This document shows positions 9,769 to 17,939 of a DNA stretch of 64,000 bases, one piece after another. The notes beneath the pieces are model-generated. The model saw only the letters and a program-made list of their open reading frames with translations, was not told where the DNA came from and did no database searches. How positions within the stretch are numbered: the first letter of the stretch is position 1; each line of letters starts with the position of its first letter. The translations under genes and the position numbers were made by a program. The DNA is from Actinomycetospora termitidis (GTDB taxonomy: Bacteria > Actinomycetota > Actinomycetes > Mycobacteriales > Pseudonocardiaceae): positions 1 to 64,000 of the forward strand of contig NZ_JASVWF010000012.1 in assembly GCF_030286555.1 (NCBI RefSeq), in the 5' to 3' direction.

Positions 9769-10647
9769 ATGACAAGCGAGGTCCGCGTGCCGAACGCGGC
9801 CGCGTCCGGCTCCTTCGAACTCGGCGGCGATCTGCCGGTGATCCGGCTCGGGTACGGGACGATGCAGCTCACCGGGTCCGGTATCTGGGGCGAGCCTGCC
9901 GACCGCGATGCGGCCGTTCGTGTCATCCGCCGCGCCGCCGAACTGGGCGTCACGTTCTTCGACACCGCAGACTCCTATGGCCCCGTCATCGCCGAGCCGC
10001 TGCTCCGCGAGGCCTTGCATCCCTACTCCGACGACATCGTCATCGCGACCAAGGCCGGGCTCACCCGCTCCGGCCCACACGACTGGCGTCCGGTCGGGCG
10101 CCCCGAGTACCTGCGCCAGCAGGCACTCCTGAGCCTCCGCCACCTGGGCGTCGACCACATCGACCTGTTCCAGCTCCACCGCGTCGATCCTCGGGTGCCC
10201 CTCGCCGAGCAGATCGGGGAGCTCAAGCTCCTGCAGGACGAGGGCGTCGTCCGGCACATCGGCATGTCCGAGGTCACCGCGGACCAGCTCGAGGAGGCCG
10301 GCAAGACCGCGCGGATCGCGGCAGTGCAGAACCTCTACAACCTGGCCGACCGCAGTGCCGAGCCCGTCCTCGACTACGCCGAGCAGAACGGGCTGGCGTT
10401 CATCCCGTGGTTCCCCCTGGCCACCGGGGCGCTCGTCAAGAGCGGTGGCCCGCTCGCCGCCATAGCCGAGCAGCACGGAGCGAGTCCGTCCCAGCTCGCG
10501 CTCGCATGGCTGCTGCGTCGTTCCCCGGCGATCCTGCCCATTCCGGGCACCTCGTCGGTCGAACACCTGGAGGACAACATTGCCGCGGCGGACGTCGATC
10601 TATCGGATGCTGACGTCGAGGCACTGACCCGGGCCGTCGCAGAATGA
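9769..10647 (+). CDS. Aldo/keto reductase
   Basis: A 292-residue TIM-barrel NADPH-dependent carbonyl reductase. The catalytic tetrad is visible: Asp65 and Tyr70 in FDTADSYG, Lys95 in ATKAG and His137 in QLHRVD. The C-terminal IPIPGTSSVEHLEDN segment binds NADPH in this family. The ATG at 9769 follows AGAGAGG. It is in line with the other oxidoreductases of the island and would reduce an aldehyde or ketone intermediate. Confidence 0.9.
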   Translation: MTSEVRVPNAAASGSFELGGDLPVIRLGYGTMQLTGSGIWGEPADRDAAVRVIRRAAELGVTFFDTADSYGPVIAEPLLREALHPYSDDIVIATKAGLTRSGPHDWRPVGRPEYLRQQALLSLRHLGVDHIDLFQLHRVDPRVPLAEQIGELKLLQDEGVVRHIGMSEVTADQLEEAGKTARIAAVQNLYNLADRSAEPVLDYAEQNGLAFIPWFPLATGALVKSGGPLAAIAEQHGASPSQLALAWLLRRSPAILPIPGTSSVEHLEDNIAAADVDLSDADVEALTRAVAE

Positions 10648-10693
10648 GCGGTCCGTCCCGCCGTTCCGGTTGTTCGCTGCAGAGGAGATGACG

Positions 10694-11695
10694 ATGGGCA
10701 GCGTTGCGATCACCAAACGCTCGCCGAGTGCCCTGGTCGACGGGTGGATCGACGTCCACGCACACTTCAGTCCGCCGCGCACCGCCGACATGGTGGTGGC
10801 GCAGATGGAGCGATTGCAGGCGGGCTGCTGGCAGGTCGACGAGGCACCGCAGTGGGACGCCGAATCCACCTTGGCCTACATGGACCGGACCGGTATCCAG
10901 ATGCAACTGCTCAGCAACATACCCCTGGAACTCGGCGCTCTACGCGACTCGAACGACTTCGGGGTCTCGCTCGTGGAGGAGCATCCGACGCGATTCGGGC
11001 TGTTGGTCGCTCTGCCCACCGACGATCCGGCGGCGTGCCTGGCCGAAGTCGACCGCGCAGACCGATGGAGGGCAGAGGGATTCGCTGTCACGTCCTTGTA
11101 CAAGGGTACGTACCTCAGCGATCCCTCCCTCGAGCCCGTGTGGGCAGAGCTCAACCGCCGCAAGGCCGTCGTGTTCGCCCACCCCGATGCCTATCGAGCC
11201 ACGATGGGGCGCCCCGACGCTGTCTTCGAAGTCGCGTTCCAGACTGCCCGCACCTTCGCTGACATGCTCTACAGCGGCGTGTTCCGTCGCTACCCCCACA
11301 TCACCTTCATCCTCGCGCACTGCGGCGGAGCGCTGCCATCGATTGCGGGCCGCCTGCAGCTGATCGGAACCGAGCGCTGGATCCCGAACCCGAACAACGT
11401 CACCCACACGGAGATTCGAGAGCATCTGCGTCGCCTCTACCTCGACACGGCAGGGATAGCGCCGAACGGCCTGGCGAGCGGCCTGATGATGACCACGGCA
11501 GATCACATCGTGTACGGGTCGGATTGCGGTGTTCCGTGCACCACCGACGCCACCATGGACACCAACCTTCGAGGAATCTTGGCCTACGACGGCTTGTCCG
11601 AGGAGCAGATCGAATCGATTGGGACGAACGCCCTCGGTCTCTTCCCCGCGGCGGCTGCGAGGATCGTCGCGGTGGCCGAGGGGCAGCGTCCGTGA
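10694..11695 (+). CDS. Amidohydrolase 2-family protein (ACMSD/resorcylate decarboxylase-like)
   Basis: A 333-residue amidohydrolase (PF04909) with His22 and His24 in DVHAHFSPP, FAHPDAY in mid-protein, ILAHCGGALP, and the late metal Asp in YGSDCGVP. These are the metal ligands of the ACMSD and gamma-resorcylate decarboxylase group, which catalyse non-oxidative decarboxylation or hydrolysis. I chose the ATG at 10694 because AGGAG at 10682-10686 is well spaced for it and too close to the ATG at 10688. It is the last enzyme of the + strand island before the XRE regulator. Confidence 0.85.
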   Translation: MGSVAITKRSPSALVDGWIDVHAHFSPPRTADMVVAQMERLQAGCWQVDEAPQWDAESTLAYMDRTGIQMQLLSNIPLELGALRDSNDFGVSLVEEHPTRFGLLVALPTDDPAACLAEVDRADRWRAEGFAVTSLYKGTYLSDPSLEPVWAELNRRKAVVFAHPDAYRATMGRPDAVFEVAFQTARTFADMLYSGVFRRYPHITFILAHCGGALPSIAGRLQLIGTERWIPNPNNVTHTEIREHLRRLYLDTAGIAPNGLASGLMMTTADHIVYGSDCGVPCTTDATMDTNLRGILAYDGLSEEQIESIGTNALGLFPAAAARIVAVAEGQRP

Positions 11696-11847
11696 AAGAT
11701 CGTGCTGATGTCGGCGGAGGGTCCGGGGCCGTGCGCTGAATGGCATCGGGCGCACGGTCGGTCGGCAGGAAAGGTGGTGCACCGGTGCCGGCCGAGCGGG
11801 TGACGAGCACACCGGCCGGGGCGCCACACCGCGAGGAGAGTGAGCGC

Positions 11848-12765
11848 ATGAGCATCACCCGCGCCAGCGGAAGCCCATCCCCACGCGCCAGTCGCACGGA
11901 CGACAGGGGAGCGCTGAGTGAGTTCCTGCGTGCTCGACGGGCGCTCGCGTCGTCGACCGCGGCAGGCTTCCCCTCCGATCGGTCCAGGCGGGTCCCCGGT
12001 CTGCGCCGGGACGAGGTCGCCCTGCTCGCCGGTGTGAGCACCGACTACTACACCCACCTCGAACAGGGGCGGGAGCGCAATCCCTCCCCCAAGGTCCTGA
12101 CCGCTCTCGCCGCCGCACTGCAACTGGAGGACGAGGCTCGTACCCATCTGCTCCAGTTCGGGGTCGAGCCCCTGCCTCGAGCCCCTTTAACTGAACGGGT
12201 CGAGCCAGACCTGGTCGGATTGCTCAACCGGTTGACCGAGATTCCCGCCCTGATCATCGGGCCCAGCCAGGACGTCCTGGCCGCCAACACTCTCGCTTCC
12301 GCCCTGTACTCGGGTTTCGAGCGGTTTGACAACCTCATCAGGATGATCTTTCTGGATCCGTTCGCGAAACAGTTCTTCGACGACTGGGATTGGGCTGCTG
12401 AAGTGGCAGTGAAGAACCTACGGTCCTCGTCGGCGTCTCATCCGTACCATCCGCGGGTCACGCATCTCGTCGGCGAGACGAGCCGACGGAGCACCACCTT
12501 CTCGCGCCTCTGGTCGCGCTACGAACTGCAGCCGAGAGCGCGCGACACCAAGACGTTCCATCACCCCCAAGTCGGGGAGCTCCGGCTAAGCCACGAGTCC
12601 ATGGCCATCACCAGCGCACCAGGGCAGACAATGTCGGCGTACATGGCGGAGCAGGGCAGCGACAGTGCGCTGCGACTGAGGCTGTTGGTGAAGGCGACTC
12701 CGACAAGGGTGGAACCGTGCGCACAAGCGCAGCCCGAGAACGGTGAGGCTGCGGGGTCTGAGTGA
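11848..12765 (+). CDS. XRE-family regulator with MmyB-type ligand-binding domain
   Basis: A 305-residue regulator. The N-terminal XRE helix-turn-helix spans about residues 15-80 (VPGLRRDEVALLAGVSTDYY, then the LEQGRERNPS recognition region), followed by the MmyB-like domain (PF17765) that binds small hydrophobic ligands. The ATG at 11848 has a clear GAGGAG site; an upstream ATG at 11740 has none. Such proteins often regulate a neighbouring dehydrogenase or reductase gene. Its base composition is less GC-rich than the flanking core genes, which fits acquired DNA. Confidence 0.88.
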   Translation: MSITRASGSPSPRASRTDDRGALSEFLRARRALASSTAAGFPSDRSRRVPGLRRDEVALLAGVSTDYYTHLEQGRERNPSPKVLTALAAALQLEDEARTHLLQFGVEPLPRAPLTERVEPDLVGLLNRLTEIPALIIGPSQDVLAANTLASALYSGFERFDNLIRMIFLDPFAKQFFDDWDWAAEVAVKNLRSSSASHPYHPRVTHLVGETSRRSTTFSRLWSRYELQPRARDTKTFHHPQVGELRLSHESMAITSAPGQTMSAYMAEQGSDSALRLRLLVKATPTRVEPCAQAQPENGEAAGSE

Positions 12766-12800
12766 TCAAGCGGCGAGCTTGCCGCCCGACCACACCGCAC

Positions 12801-12812
12801 CTTGATATCAAG
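12801..12812. promoter_or_regulatory. Palindromic operator candidate, copy 2
   Basis: CTTGATATCAAG is a perfect 12-bp palindrome in the 197-bp gap between the XRE regulator and the glyoxalase-fold gene. It matches the element at 1205-1216 over 11 of 12 bases. A chance match is possible for 10 bp but unlikely in DNA this GC-rich, and both copies precede genes of the same island. The rest of the gap shows nothing else that I recognise. Confidence 0.45.
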
Positions 12813-12962
12813 AGCTGGACGGTCCGGATCACCCTCGATACAGTCCATCTTCTTGGTCATCGAATCGTGATCCATCCGCCGCCGGTTGAAGTAGGGCGTC
12901 GCGCGGCGGGACGACACGCAGGACCGTGCTCAGCAGGAACCGTCACTGAAGATGGGTGCACC

Positions 12963-13388
12963 ATGACGCAAGCCGGCCTCGAATTCGACAACGTCGCCGT
13001 GTCGGTCACCGATCTGGATCGCTCGCTCGAGTGGTACGAACGAGTGCTAGGCTTTCAAGTCTTCTATCGCACTTTCAGTACTGCGGTGGGCGCGGAGCTC
13101 GTCGTCATCCAACGGGGTGGTGCCCGGATCGAACTGCTCCTGAAGGACGGCGCCCGTCGGAACCCAGAAGCCGACGTGGTGCCGGGTCCTCATCTCCTCA
13201 CCACCGGTGTCAAAGCGATCGTATTCCGCACCGATGATCTCGAAGGCATCACCGAGTACCTGGAATCCTGCGACGTCACTTTCGACTGGAAAGTCAGAAC
13301 GCTGTCTGCCGACGGGCTGCGTTCAACCATGATTCGCGACCCCGACGGGGTTCTGATCAACGTGCTCAGCTATCCGACCGCGACGTAG
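12963..13388 (+). CDS. Glyoxalase/VOC-fold protein lacking usual metal ligands
   Basis: A 141-residue vicinal-oxygen-chelate fold protein with two beta-alpha-beta-beta-beta modules (FDNVAVSVTDLDRSLEWYERV and IVFRTDDLEGITEYLES). In metal-dependent relatives the first module starts with His-(V/I)-A, the second has His in a W-H-H-I-A-like strand, and the C-terminal strand carries Glu. Here those places hold Asn/Val (NVAV), Ala (VKAIVF) and Asn (LINV); only an IEL Glu remains in the first half. It is therefore probably not a classical glyoxalase or dioxygenase and may bind a ligand. The ATG at 12963 follows a weak site. Confidence 0.8.
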   Translation: MTQAGLEFDNVAVSVTDLDRSLEWYERVLGFQVFYRTFSTAVGAELVVIQRGGARIELLLKDGARRNPEADVVPGPHLLTTGVKAIVFRTDDLEGITEYLESCDVTFDWKVRTLSADGLRSTMIRDPDGVLINVLSYPTAT

Positions 13389-13424
13389 ACCCCGAACCCT
13401 TCTCGACGATCCAGCCACACTGCG

Positions 13425-14606
13425 GTGATGAGCACGGGCGGCTGCGGCCCCTCCGAAACGTCCCTCGGCGATGAAGGCGCCCTGCGAGCGTCGGCGCCGG
13501 CCGACAACCGATCACGAGCGACTCCTACTCGCGCGGGCGGCCGCCTCCTCGGGGCCGTCGACGTCCCGGCCGACGACGACGGGAGTCCCGTGCGCCGCGT
13601 CCGCAGCCACGAGCACGTGCCGCCTGATCCGGCCCCAGGACCTCTCGGCCGTCCCGTCTACCTCTGTCACCGTCGGGTGGGCAGTCTCTGCGTGATCGAC
13701 TACGACGTGCGCGAGTGGACAGCCGCGGAACTCGACATGTTCCGCAGCGTCGCGCTGGCCGCGAGCAGCGAGGTCGCGCTGCGCACCGCCCTGCGGTCCT
13801 CCGAGACCGCGGCACGACTGGCCGAAGAAGCGTCCCGGCGCGCCGAGGAGCACGCGAAGGAGGCCTCCGAGCTCGCCCGCGTCCTGCAGGAAGCGCTCCT
13901 GCCCACCTCGATGCCCCAGATCCCGGGTCTGGAGCTGGCCACCCGCTACCGCGCGGGAGCCGACGGCACCAAGGTCCTCGGCGACTTCTACGACGTCTTC
14001 CCGATCCCCTCCGGCTGGGGCGTCGTCGTCGGCGACGTCTGCGGCAAGGGCATCCAGGCCGCCCGGACCACCGCCCTGGCGCGCTCGACGGTCCGCGCGG
14101 TCGGCCACACCGAGGACGACCCCGAGGTCGTGCTGACGACCCTCAACGAAGTGCTCCACGTCTGGTTCGGCGACCAACGCAGCTTCGTCACAGCCGCCTA
14201 CGCCGCCCTGCACCAGCACGAGCACGGCGTGGAGGTCACGGTCGCCAGCGCCGGCCACCCAGCGGGCTTCGTCGTGTCCTGGAACGGGCGGGTGCAGCGC
14301 CTCCATGACGGCGGGCGGGTCCTCGGCATCTACGCCGAGTCCGACGTGGCCGTGGAGAACATCCCACTGGAACCCGGCGACAGCTTCGTGCTGTTCACCG
14401 ACGGCATCACCGAAGCGCGACGCCCGGGGGACCCAGCACAATTCGACGAGGACGGCGTCGACCGGACGCTGCGTGCTCTCGCTCCGGGAACCTCGGCCGA
14501 CGGCATTGCGACCGCCGTCAGCGACGCGGCCCTCGCCCACGCCGGCGGTGAGGTCTCCGACGACACCGCCGTCCTCGTCCTCCGCAAGCCGCCCGAACAA
14601 CGCTGA
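13425..14606 (+). CDS. SpoIIE-type PP2C phosphatase with broken N-terminal GAF domain
   Basis: The C-terminal 240 residues form a complete SpoIIE/RsbU-type phosphatase (PF07228): the linker coiled coil and LLPTSMPQIPGLELA entry, then LGDFYDVF, VVVGDVCGKGIQAA, ASAGHPAGFV, FVLFTDGITEAR and VSDDTAVLVL with the metal Asp residues. Before it, RVGSLCVIDYDVREWTAAEL is the end of a GAF sensor domain, but the preceding 80 residues do not look like GAF and there is no ribosome-binding site near 13425. The first part of the gene appears deleted or frameshifted, so the start is uncertain. Phosphatases of this type reset STAS anti-antagonists of SigF-type sigma factors. Confidence 0.7.
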   Translation: MMSTGGCGPSETSLGDEGALRASAPADNRSRATPTRAGGRLLGAVDVPADDDGSPVRRVRSHEHVPPDPAPGPLGRPVYLCHRRVGSLCVIDYDVREWTAAELDMFRSVALAASSEVALRTALRSSETAARLAEEASRRAEEHAKEASELARVLQEALLPTSMPQIPGLELATRYRAGADGTKVLGDFYDVFPIPSGWGVVVGDVCGKGIQAARTTALARSTVRAVGHTEDDPEVVLTTLNEVLHVWFGDQRSFVTAAYAALHQHEHGVEVTVASAGHPAGFVVSWNGRVQRLHDGGRVLGIYAESDVAVENIPLEPGDSFVLFTDGITEARRPGDPAQFDEDGVDRTLRALAPGTSADGIATAVSDAALAHAGGEVSDDTAVLVLRKPPEQR

Positions 14607-14654
14607 ACGGAGGTCAGGGCGCGAGCGCAGCCCTGCCCGGGGGTCACCCGAGGA

Positions 14655-14900
14655 GGAGTTGCTGCAGCTCGACATCCGCGCGGCGATGTTGACGTCGCGG
14701 CCGAAGTAGTCGCCGCCGTCGAACCTGGGTCGGCCGAGACGGACACCGCCGCGCTGCCGTAACCGGTGCCCGCCCATCTCCTCGGGGTCGAGCCCGTTGA
14801 CGAGGTCGAGGACCGCGCCGAGGCCCTGGGCGTCGACGGCCACGGCCGCGAAGCTCTGCTCGAGCTGCTCTCTACGCTCGCCGGCCGCGTGAACGGGCCG
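14655..14900 (-). pseudogene. Remnant of a class III nucleotide cyclase-like domain
   Basis: Read on the minus strand, this segment gives a helical stretch (ERREQLEQSFAAVAVDAQGL) followed by GGDYFGRDVNIAAR, which closely resembles the F-G-R-D-V-N-x-A-x-R segment of class III adenylate cyclases. The frame then runs into serine-rich sequence without family resemblance, and no start or complete domain can be found. I read it as a truncated gene fragment. The identification rests on about 15 residues. Confidence 0.4.
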
Positions 14901-14933
14901 GCGAGCTGACGTGACCTCGTCAGCCCGGGTGCA

Positions 14934-15055
14934 TCATCTGGTGACCTGGGGTGGCCCGTCGAGAAGATCCAGCACGTCCCGCAGTGCCAGGTAGGCCTCT
15001 TCGCGGTCGCCGATCGCCAGGTAGGCGCACGCCGTCGTGACTGCGATCCGCGGCG
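14934..15055 (-). pseudogene. Remnant of a helical-repeat (TPR-like) protein C-terminus
   Basis: On the minus strand one frame reads IAVTTACAYLAIGDREEA followed by YLALRDVLDLLDGP and a TGA at 14934-14936. The alternation of small and large hydrophobic residues is that of a TPR-like helix pair, as at the C-terminus of many actinobacterial XRE or AfsR-type regulators. No matching upstream portion or start codon is present, so it is probably a leftover 3' end. Confidence 0.35.
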
Positions 15056-15625
15056 GTCCGGGCTGCTCCGTCCGTCGTCCGGTGGCCCAGTCGCAGGGGA
15101 GGAGGTGGCGTGGTGTCCGACTCGCCCGCCCATCGACGCGCGTGGGGTCTCGGTCGAGGTGTGGTGGTCACGGAAGACCTCATGGTCGTCGCCGTCCCAC
15201 GGTCGACGAATGGCCCGAAGACCGACACAACGGTCGGACAGCAGTACGGCTGAGGTTCCCGACCTCCCCTCTGACCACAGGCAGGGTGCACCCGGCCCAC
15301 GCACGACCTCTCGCCCCTCGAGCGAGGTGTGAACCGGCCCAGCGTGTCCGGACACCTCGTCGGGGTCACTTCCCCGCAGGCGTGGCGAGGCCGGCGAGCC
15401 CTCGCGGGCCCAGTGTCCGGAGCCCGTCCGGCAGAGCGAGCAGGTGGTGGGAGAGCCCGCCAGGACGCCGCCGTCATGCGGCAGCGCAAGGTAGCCGCCG
15501 AGCTCGCCGCTCATCAGCAGCGGCAAGGCGCGGTGGTTGTCCTTCTCGACCATGCGCCGATCAACGCTGCTCGCCCTGCTCGCGTTCGCGTGGCGCGACG
15601 GGGGCGCGCACGACGGTCCGCGTGG

Positions 15626-16348
15626 TCACCGCACGTAGGTGTCGGTGCGTGCGAGCTTCGCGGAGAGCGGGGTCTCGGGGAACGAGCGCACGGTGCGCTT
15701 GAGCTCGGCGAACCCACGCCACCTGGCGAGGGTGACGACGGCGTCCCACAGGGGCAGCGCGTCGTCGTCGGAGGGGACGGCGTCGATGACCGGACCGAAC
15801 AACGCCGGACCGCCCTGCTCGCCGCCGTGCCCGGGCGGGTCGAAGGACAGGATCGGGGTGCCGACCCCGCCCCCGCAGCGCTCGGCCGCCTCCTGGGTCT
15901 CGGCGCGCAGCGCCTCGTCGTGCGAGCTGTCGGAGGCCGCGTCGGCGAGGTCGGTGGGGAGACCGACCCGCTCCAGGGCCGGGCGGAGATCGCGGCGGCG
16001 AGCCATCTCGTGCATGACGGCGTCGAAGTCGTCGCCGGCCGGAGCCTCCTGGTCCCACACCAGCTCCCCCAGTGCGGTGTAGAGGTCCCCGACGACATCG
16101 GGTCCGTGCGCCTCGCGGGCGGCGTGCACGACGCGCAGCATCTCGAGCCCGCGCAGGTGGCCGTCGGGGTACTCGGGTGAGGCCTGCTTGCGCTCCTCGT
16201 AGCTGGTCTCCTCGTTGAGGATCGCCAGGGAGAGCGGCCGCCAGGTGATGTCGAGATCGCGGTGCGCGGAGACCTGGACCACCCAGCGCGAGGTCACCCA
16301 GCAGAACGGGCAGATCGGATCGAAGAAGAACTCCAGTCGGGTGGTCAT
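15626..16348 (-). CDS. Mycothiol-dependent nitroreductase, Rv2466c/DsbA family
   Basis: A 240-residue thioredoxin-fold protein with an inserted helical domain. The N-terminal FFFDPICPFCWVTSRW carries the active CxxC pair Cys13 and Cys16, and SLAILNEE, LYTALGE and GTPILSF (cis-Pro) follow as in M. tuberculosis Rv2466c, a mycothiol-dependent reductase that activates nitro compounds and protects against oxidative stress. The ATG at 16348 follows CAAGAG. It is divergent from the lactonase-like gene at 16400, with only 51 bp between the starts, so they share a promoter region. Confidence 0.88.
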   Translation of the reverse strand: MTTRLEFFFDPICPFCWVTSRWVVQVSAHRDLDITWRPLSLAILNEETSYEERKQASPEYPDGHLRGLEMLRVVHAAREAHGPDVVGDLYTALGELVWDQEAPAGDDFDAVMHEMARRRDLRPALERVGLPTDLADAASDSSHDEALRAETQEAAERCGGGVGTPILSFDPPGHGGEQGGPALFGPVIDAVPSDDDALPLWDAVVTLARWRGFAELKRTVRSFPETPLSAKLARTDTYVR

Positions 16349-16399
16349 CTCTTGCGGGTACCCCGCGGTCGCGGACGATCACCCGGGGAGGAGACCACC

Positions 16400-17161
16400 A
16401 TGACGGCGCGTCGACTGTGGGCCCTCGACGGCGCCCGACTGACGATGGACCGGGCGGAGATGCTCGACGGCGTCGCGCCCGGCCCGGTCACGCTCGTCGT
16501 ACCGAGCTTCCTGATCGAGCACGACCACGGGCTGGTCCTGTTCGACACCGGCCTCGCCCCGGAGGCGGCAGTCGATGCGCAGGCCGCCTACGGCGAGATC
16601 GGCCGCCAGATCGCGTTCGCCCCGGAGAAGCGGGTCGACCGTCAGCTCGAGTCGTTCGGGTTCGCGCCCTCGCAGGTCACCCACGTCGTGGTCTCCCACG
16701 TCCATTTCGACCACACCGGCGGCCTGCGCCTGTTCCCGCGGGCCCGGTTCCTGCTCGGCGAGGGCGACCGGGCAGCGGTGGACGACCCCGAGGGGTCGGA
16801 CCTCGCCCGCGCGGAGGATCTTGCTCCCGTCCGGGAGTCCGACTGGACGTTCGTCGAGGGCGACCTGGACCTGTTCGGGGACCGGAGCGTGGTGATGCTC
16901 GCGATGCCGGGCCACACCCCCGGCAACACGAGCCTGCTCGTGCGGTTCCCCGGCCGGACGATGCTCCTCACCGGCGACACCGCCCACCTGCGCTCTGCCG
17001 TCGAGACTCCCGCCCCCATGGGCGCCGACACCGATCCGAACGCGGCGGTCGCGTCCCTGCACCGTGTCCGTGCGCTCGCCGAGGAGGAGCACGCCGAGGT
17101 CTGGGTGGCCCACGATCCCGATGACTGGACCCACTTCTGCGGGCCCGGGCGGATCGTGTGA
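16400..17161 (+). CDS. Metallo-beta-lactamase-fold lactonase-like hydrolase
   Basis: A 253-residue MBL-fold hydrolase of the N-acyl-homoserine-lactonase-like group. The zinc motif is SHVHFDHTGGL (His100, His102, Asp104, His105), with the later ligands in GHTPGNTS, LTGDTAH and the C-terminal AHDPDDW. The ATG at 16400 follows GGGGAGGAG. A true quorum-quenching role is not established; many homologues act on other lactones or esters. It is divergent from the nitroreductase gene. Confidence 0.85.
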   Translation: MTARRLWALDGARLTMDRAEMLDGVAPGPVTLVVPSFLIEHDHGLVLFDTGLAPEAAVDAQAAYGEIGRQIAFAPEKRVDRQLESFGFAPSQVTHVVVSHVHFDHTGGLRLFPRARFLLGEGDRAAVDDPEGSDLARAEDLAPVRESDWTFVEGDLDLFGDRSVVMLAMPGHTPGNTSLLVRFPGRTMLLTGDTAHLRSAVETPAPMGADTDPNAAVASLHRVRALAEEEHAEVWVAHDPDDWTHFCGPGRIV

Positions 17162-17310
17162 CGGCCCCCTGACCTCGTGGCACGTCAGCGATGCCGCTCG
17201 GCGGCGCGGTCCATCGCCGCCGAGCAGGCCCACGTCGTCCACGAGGCCGGCAGCGAGGTCAGCGCTTCCGGATGCGGTCGACCTCCTGATCCCGCCGTCT
17301 GGGAGGACGC

Positions 17311-17733
17311 TCAGCGACGGAGCACGCGGCGCAGGTGACCACCTGCGTGCAGCGCCACAGTCCACATCACCGGCTCGGCGGCGAGCCTCACCGTCCGCTT
17401 GCGCGCGCTGTCGAGCCCCGCCCCGTCGTGACCGTGTCGGAACTGCGAGATGTTGCCCGGGAAGATGCCGATGAGGAAGGCCGTCAGCAGGGCCGACATC
17501 GTGCGGCGTTCCGCCGGCAGGATGATCATGCCCAGACCGGCCGAGAGCTCGACGCCGCCGGAGACGAGCACCGTGGCGTCCGCGTCGAACGGAACCCAGT
17601 GGGGCACCTGGGCGCGGAAGCCTTCGCGGGCGAACGTCAGGTGACCGAGGCCGGCCAGCAGCATGCCGGCACCGGCGACGTAGCGAGCGACCTCCTCGCT
17701 CGTGGTGGGTGCCGGCTGCGATCGCGGACTCAT
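17311..17733 (-). CDS. DoxX-family membrane protein
   Basis: A 140-residue protein with four predicted membrane segments: VAGAGMLLAGLGHLTF, TVLVSGGVELSAGLGMIIL, SALLTAFLIGIFPGNISQF and a final VMWTVALHAGG segment. This is the DoxX/DoxD-like pattern of small quinone-linked or redox-associated membrane proteins. The ATG at 17733 has a GGAGG site. It diverges from the catalase-like gene at 17940. The 149-bp gap between 17162 and 17310 shows no feature. Confidence 0.82.
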   Translation of the reverse strand: MSPRSQPAPTTSEEVARYVAGAGMLLAGLGHLTFAREGFRAQVPHWVPFDADATVLVSGGVELSAGLGMIILPAERRTMSALLTAFLIGIFPGNISQFRHGHDGAGLDSARKRTVRLAAEPVMWTVALHAGGHLRRVLRR

Positions 17734-17904
17734 CAAGCCTCCGCTCTCCGGTGTCGATCTTCTTCTGCCCCTCGCGCGGTGCCGCCCGACCGGTCGCCGG
17801 CGGGCCAGGTGGTCGGGCTTGAACCGGTCGCCTCTAGGAGTGGGCCGCCATCGGCTGGGAGGTCCTCCACCTCGAGTACACGTGTCCCCCGGCCCCGTCT
17901 GCTC

Positions 17905-17930
17905 GGTTGTGCGCGATCGATGACGGGTAG
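17905..17930 (+). promoter_or_regulatory. Candidate SigF/SigB-type promoter of the catalase-like gene
   Basis: GGTTGT (17905-17910) and GGGTAG (17925-17930), 14 bp apart, resemble the SigF/SigB-class pattern GGTTT-N15-GGGTA. The -10 element ends only 9 bp before the ATG at 17940, which itself has no convincing ribosome-binding site. Transcription would begin at or within a few bases of the start codon, giving a leaderless mRNA. General-stress control of a catalase-type gene is biologically plausible. Confidence 0.5.
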
Positions 17931-17939
17931 ATCGCTCCC

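Larger units (their letters stand above)
14607..15625. other. Gene-free kilobase containing decayed remnants
   Basis: No intact gene is supported in these 1019 bp. Two short stretches on the minus strand read as protein family remnants and are listed separately (14655-14900 and 14934-15055). The rest, about 15060-15625, has long open frames only because of high GC content, and their translations are rich in Arg, Pro and Ala with no recognisable motif. With the damaged phosphatase beside it, the segment looks like a site of past deletion and rearrangement. Confidence 0.5.

Noticed and set aside
15329-16180. A 283-codon plus-strand frame opposite the nitroreductase gene
   Set aside because: It mirrors a confidently identified minus-strand gene and shows no motif of its own.
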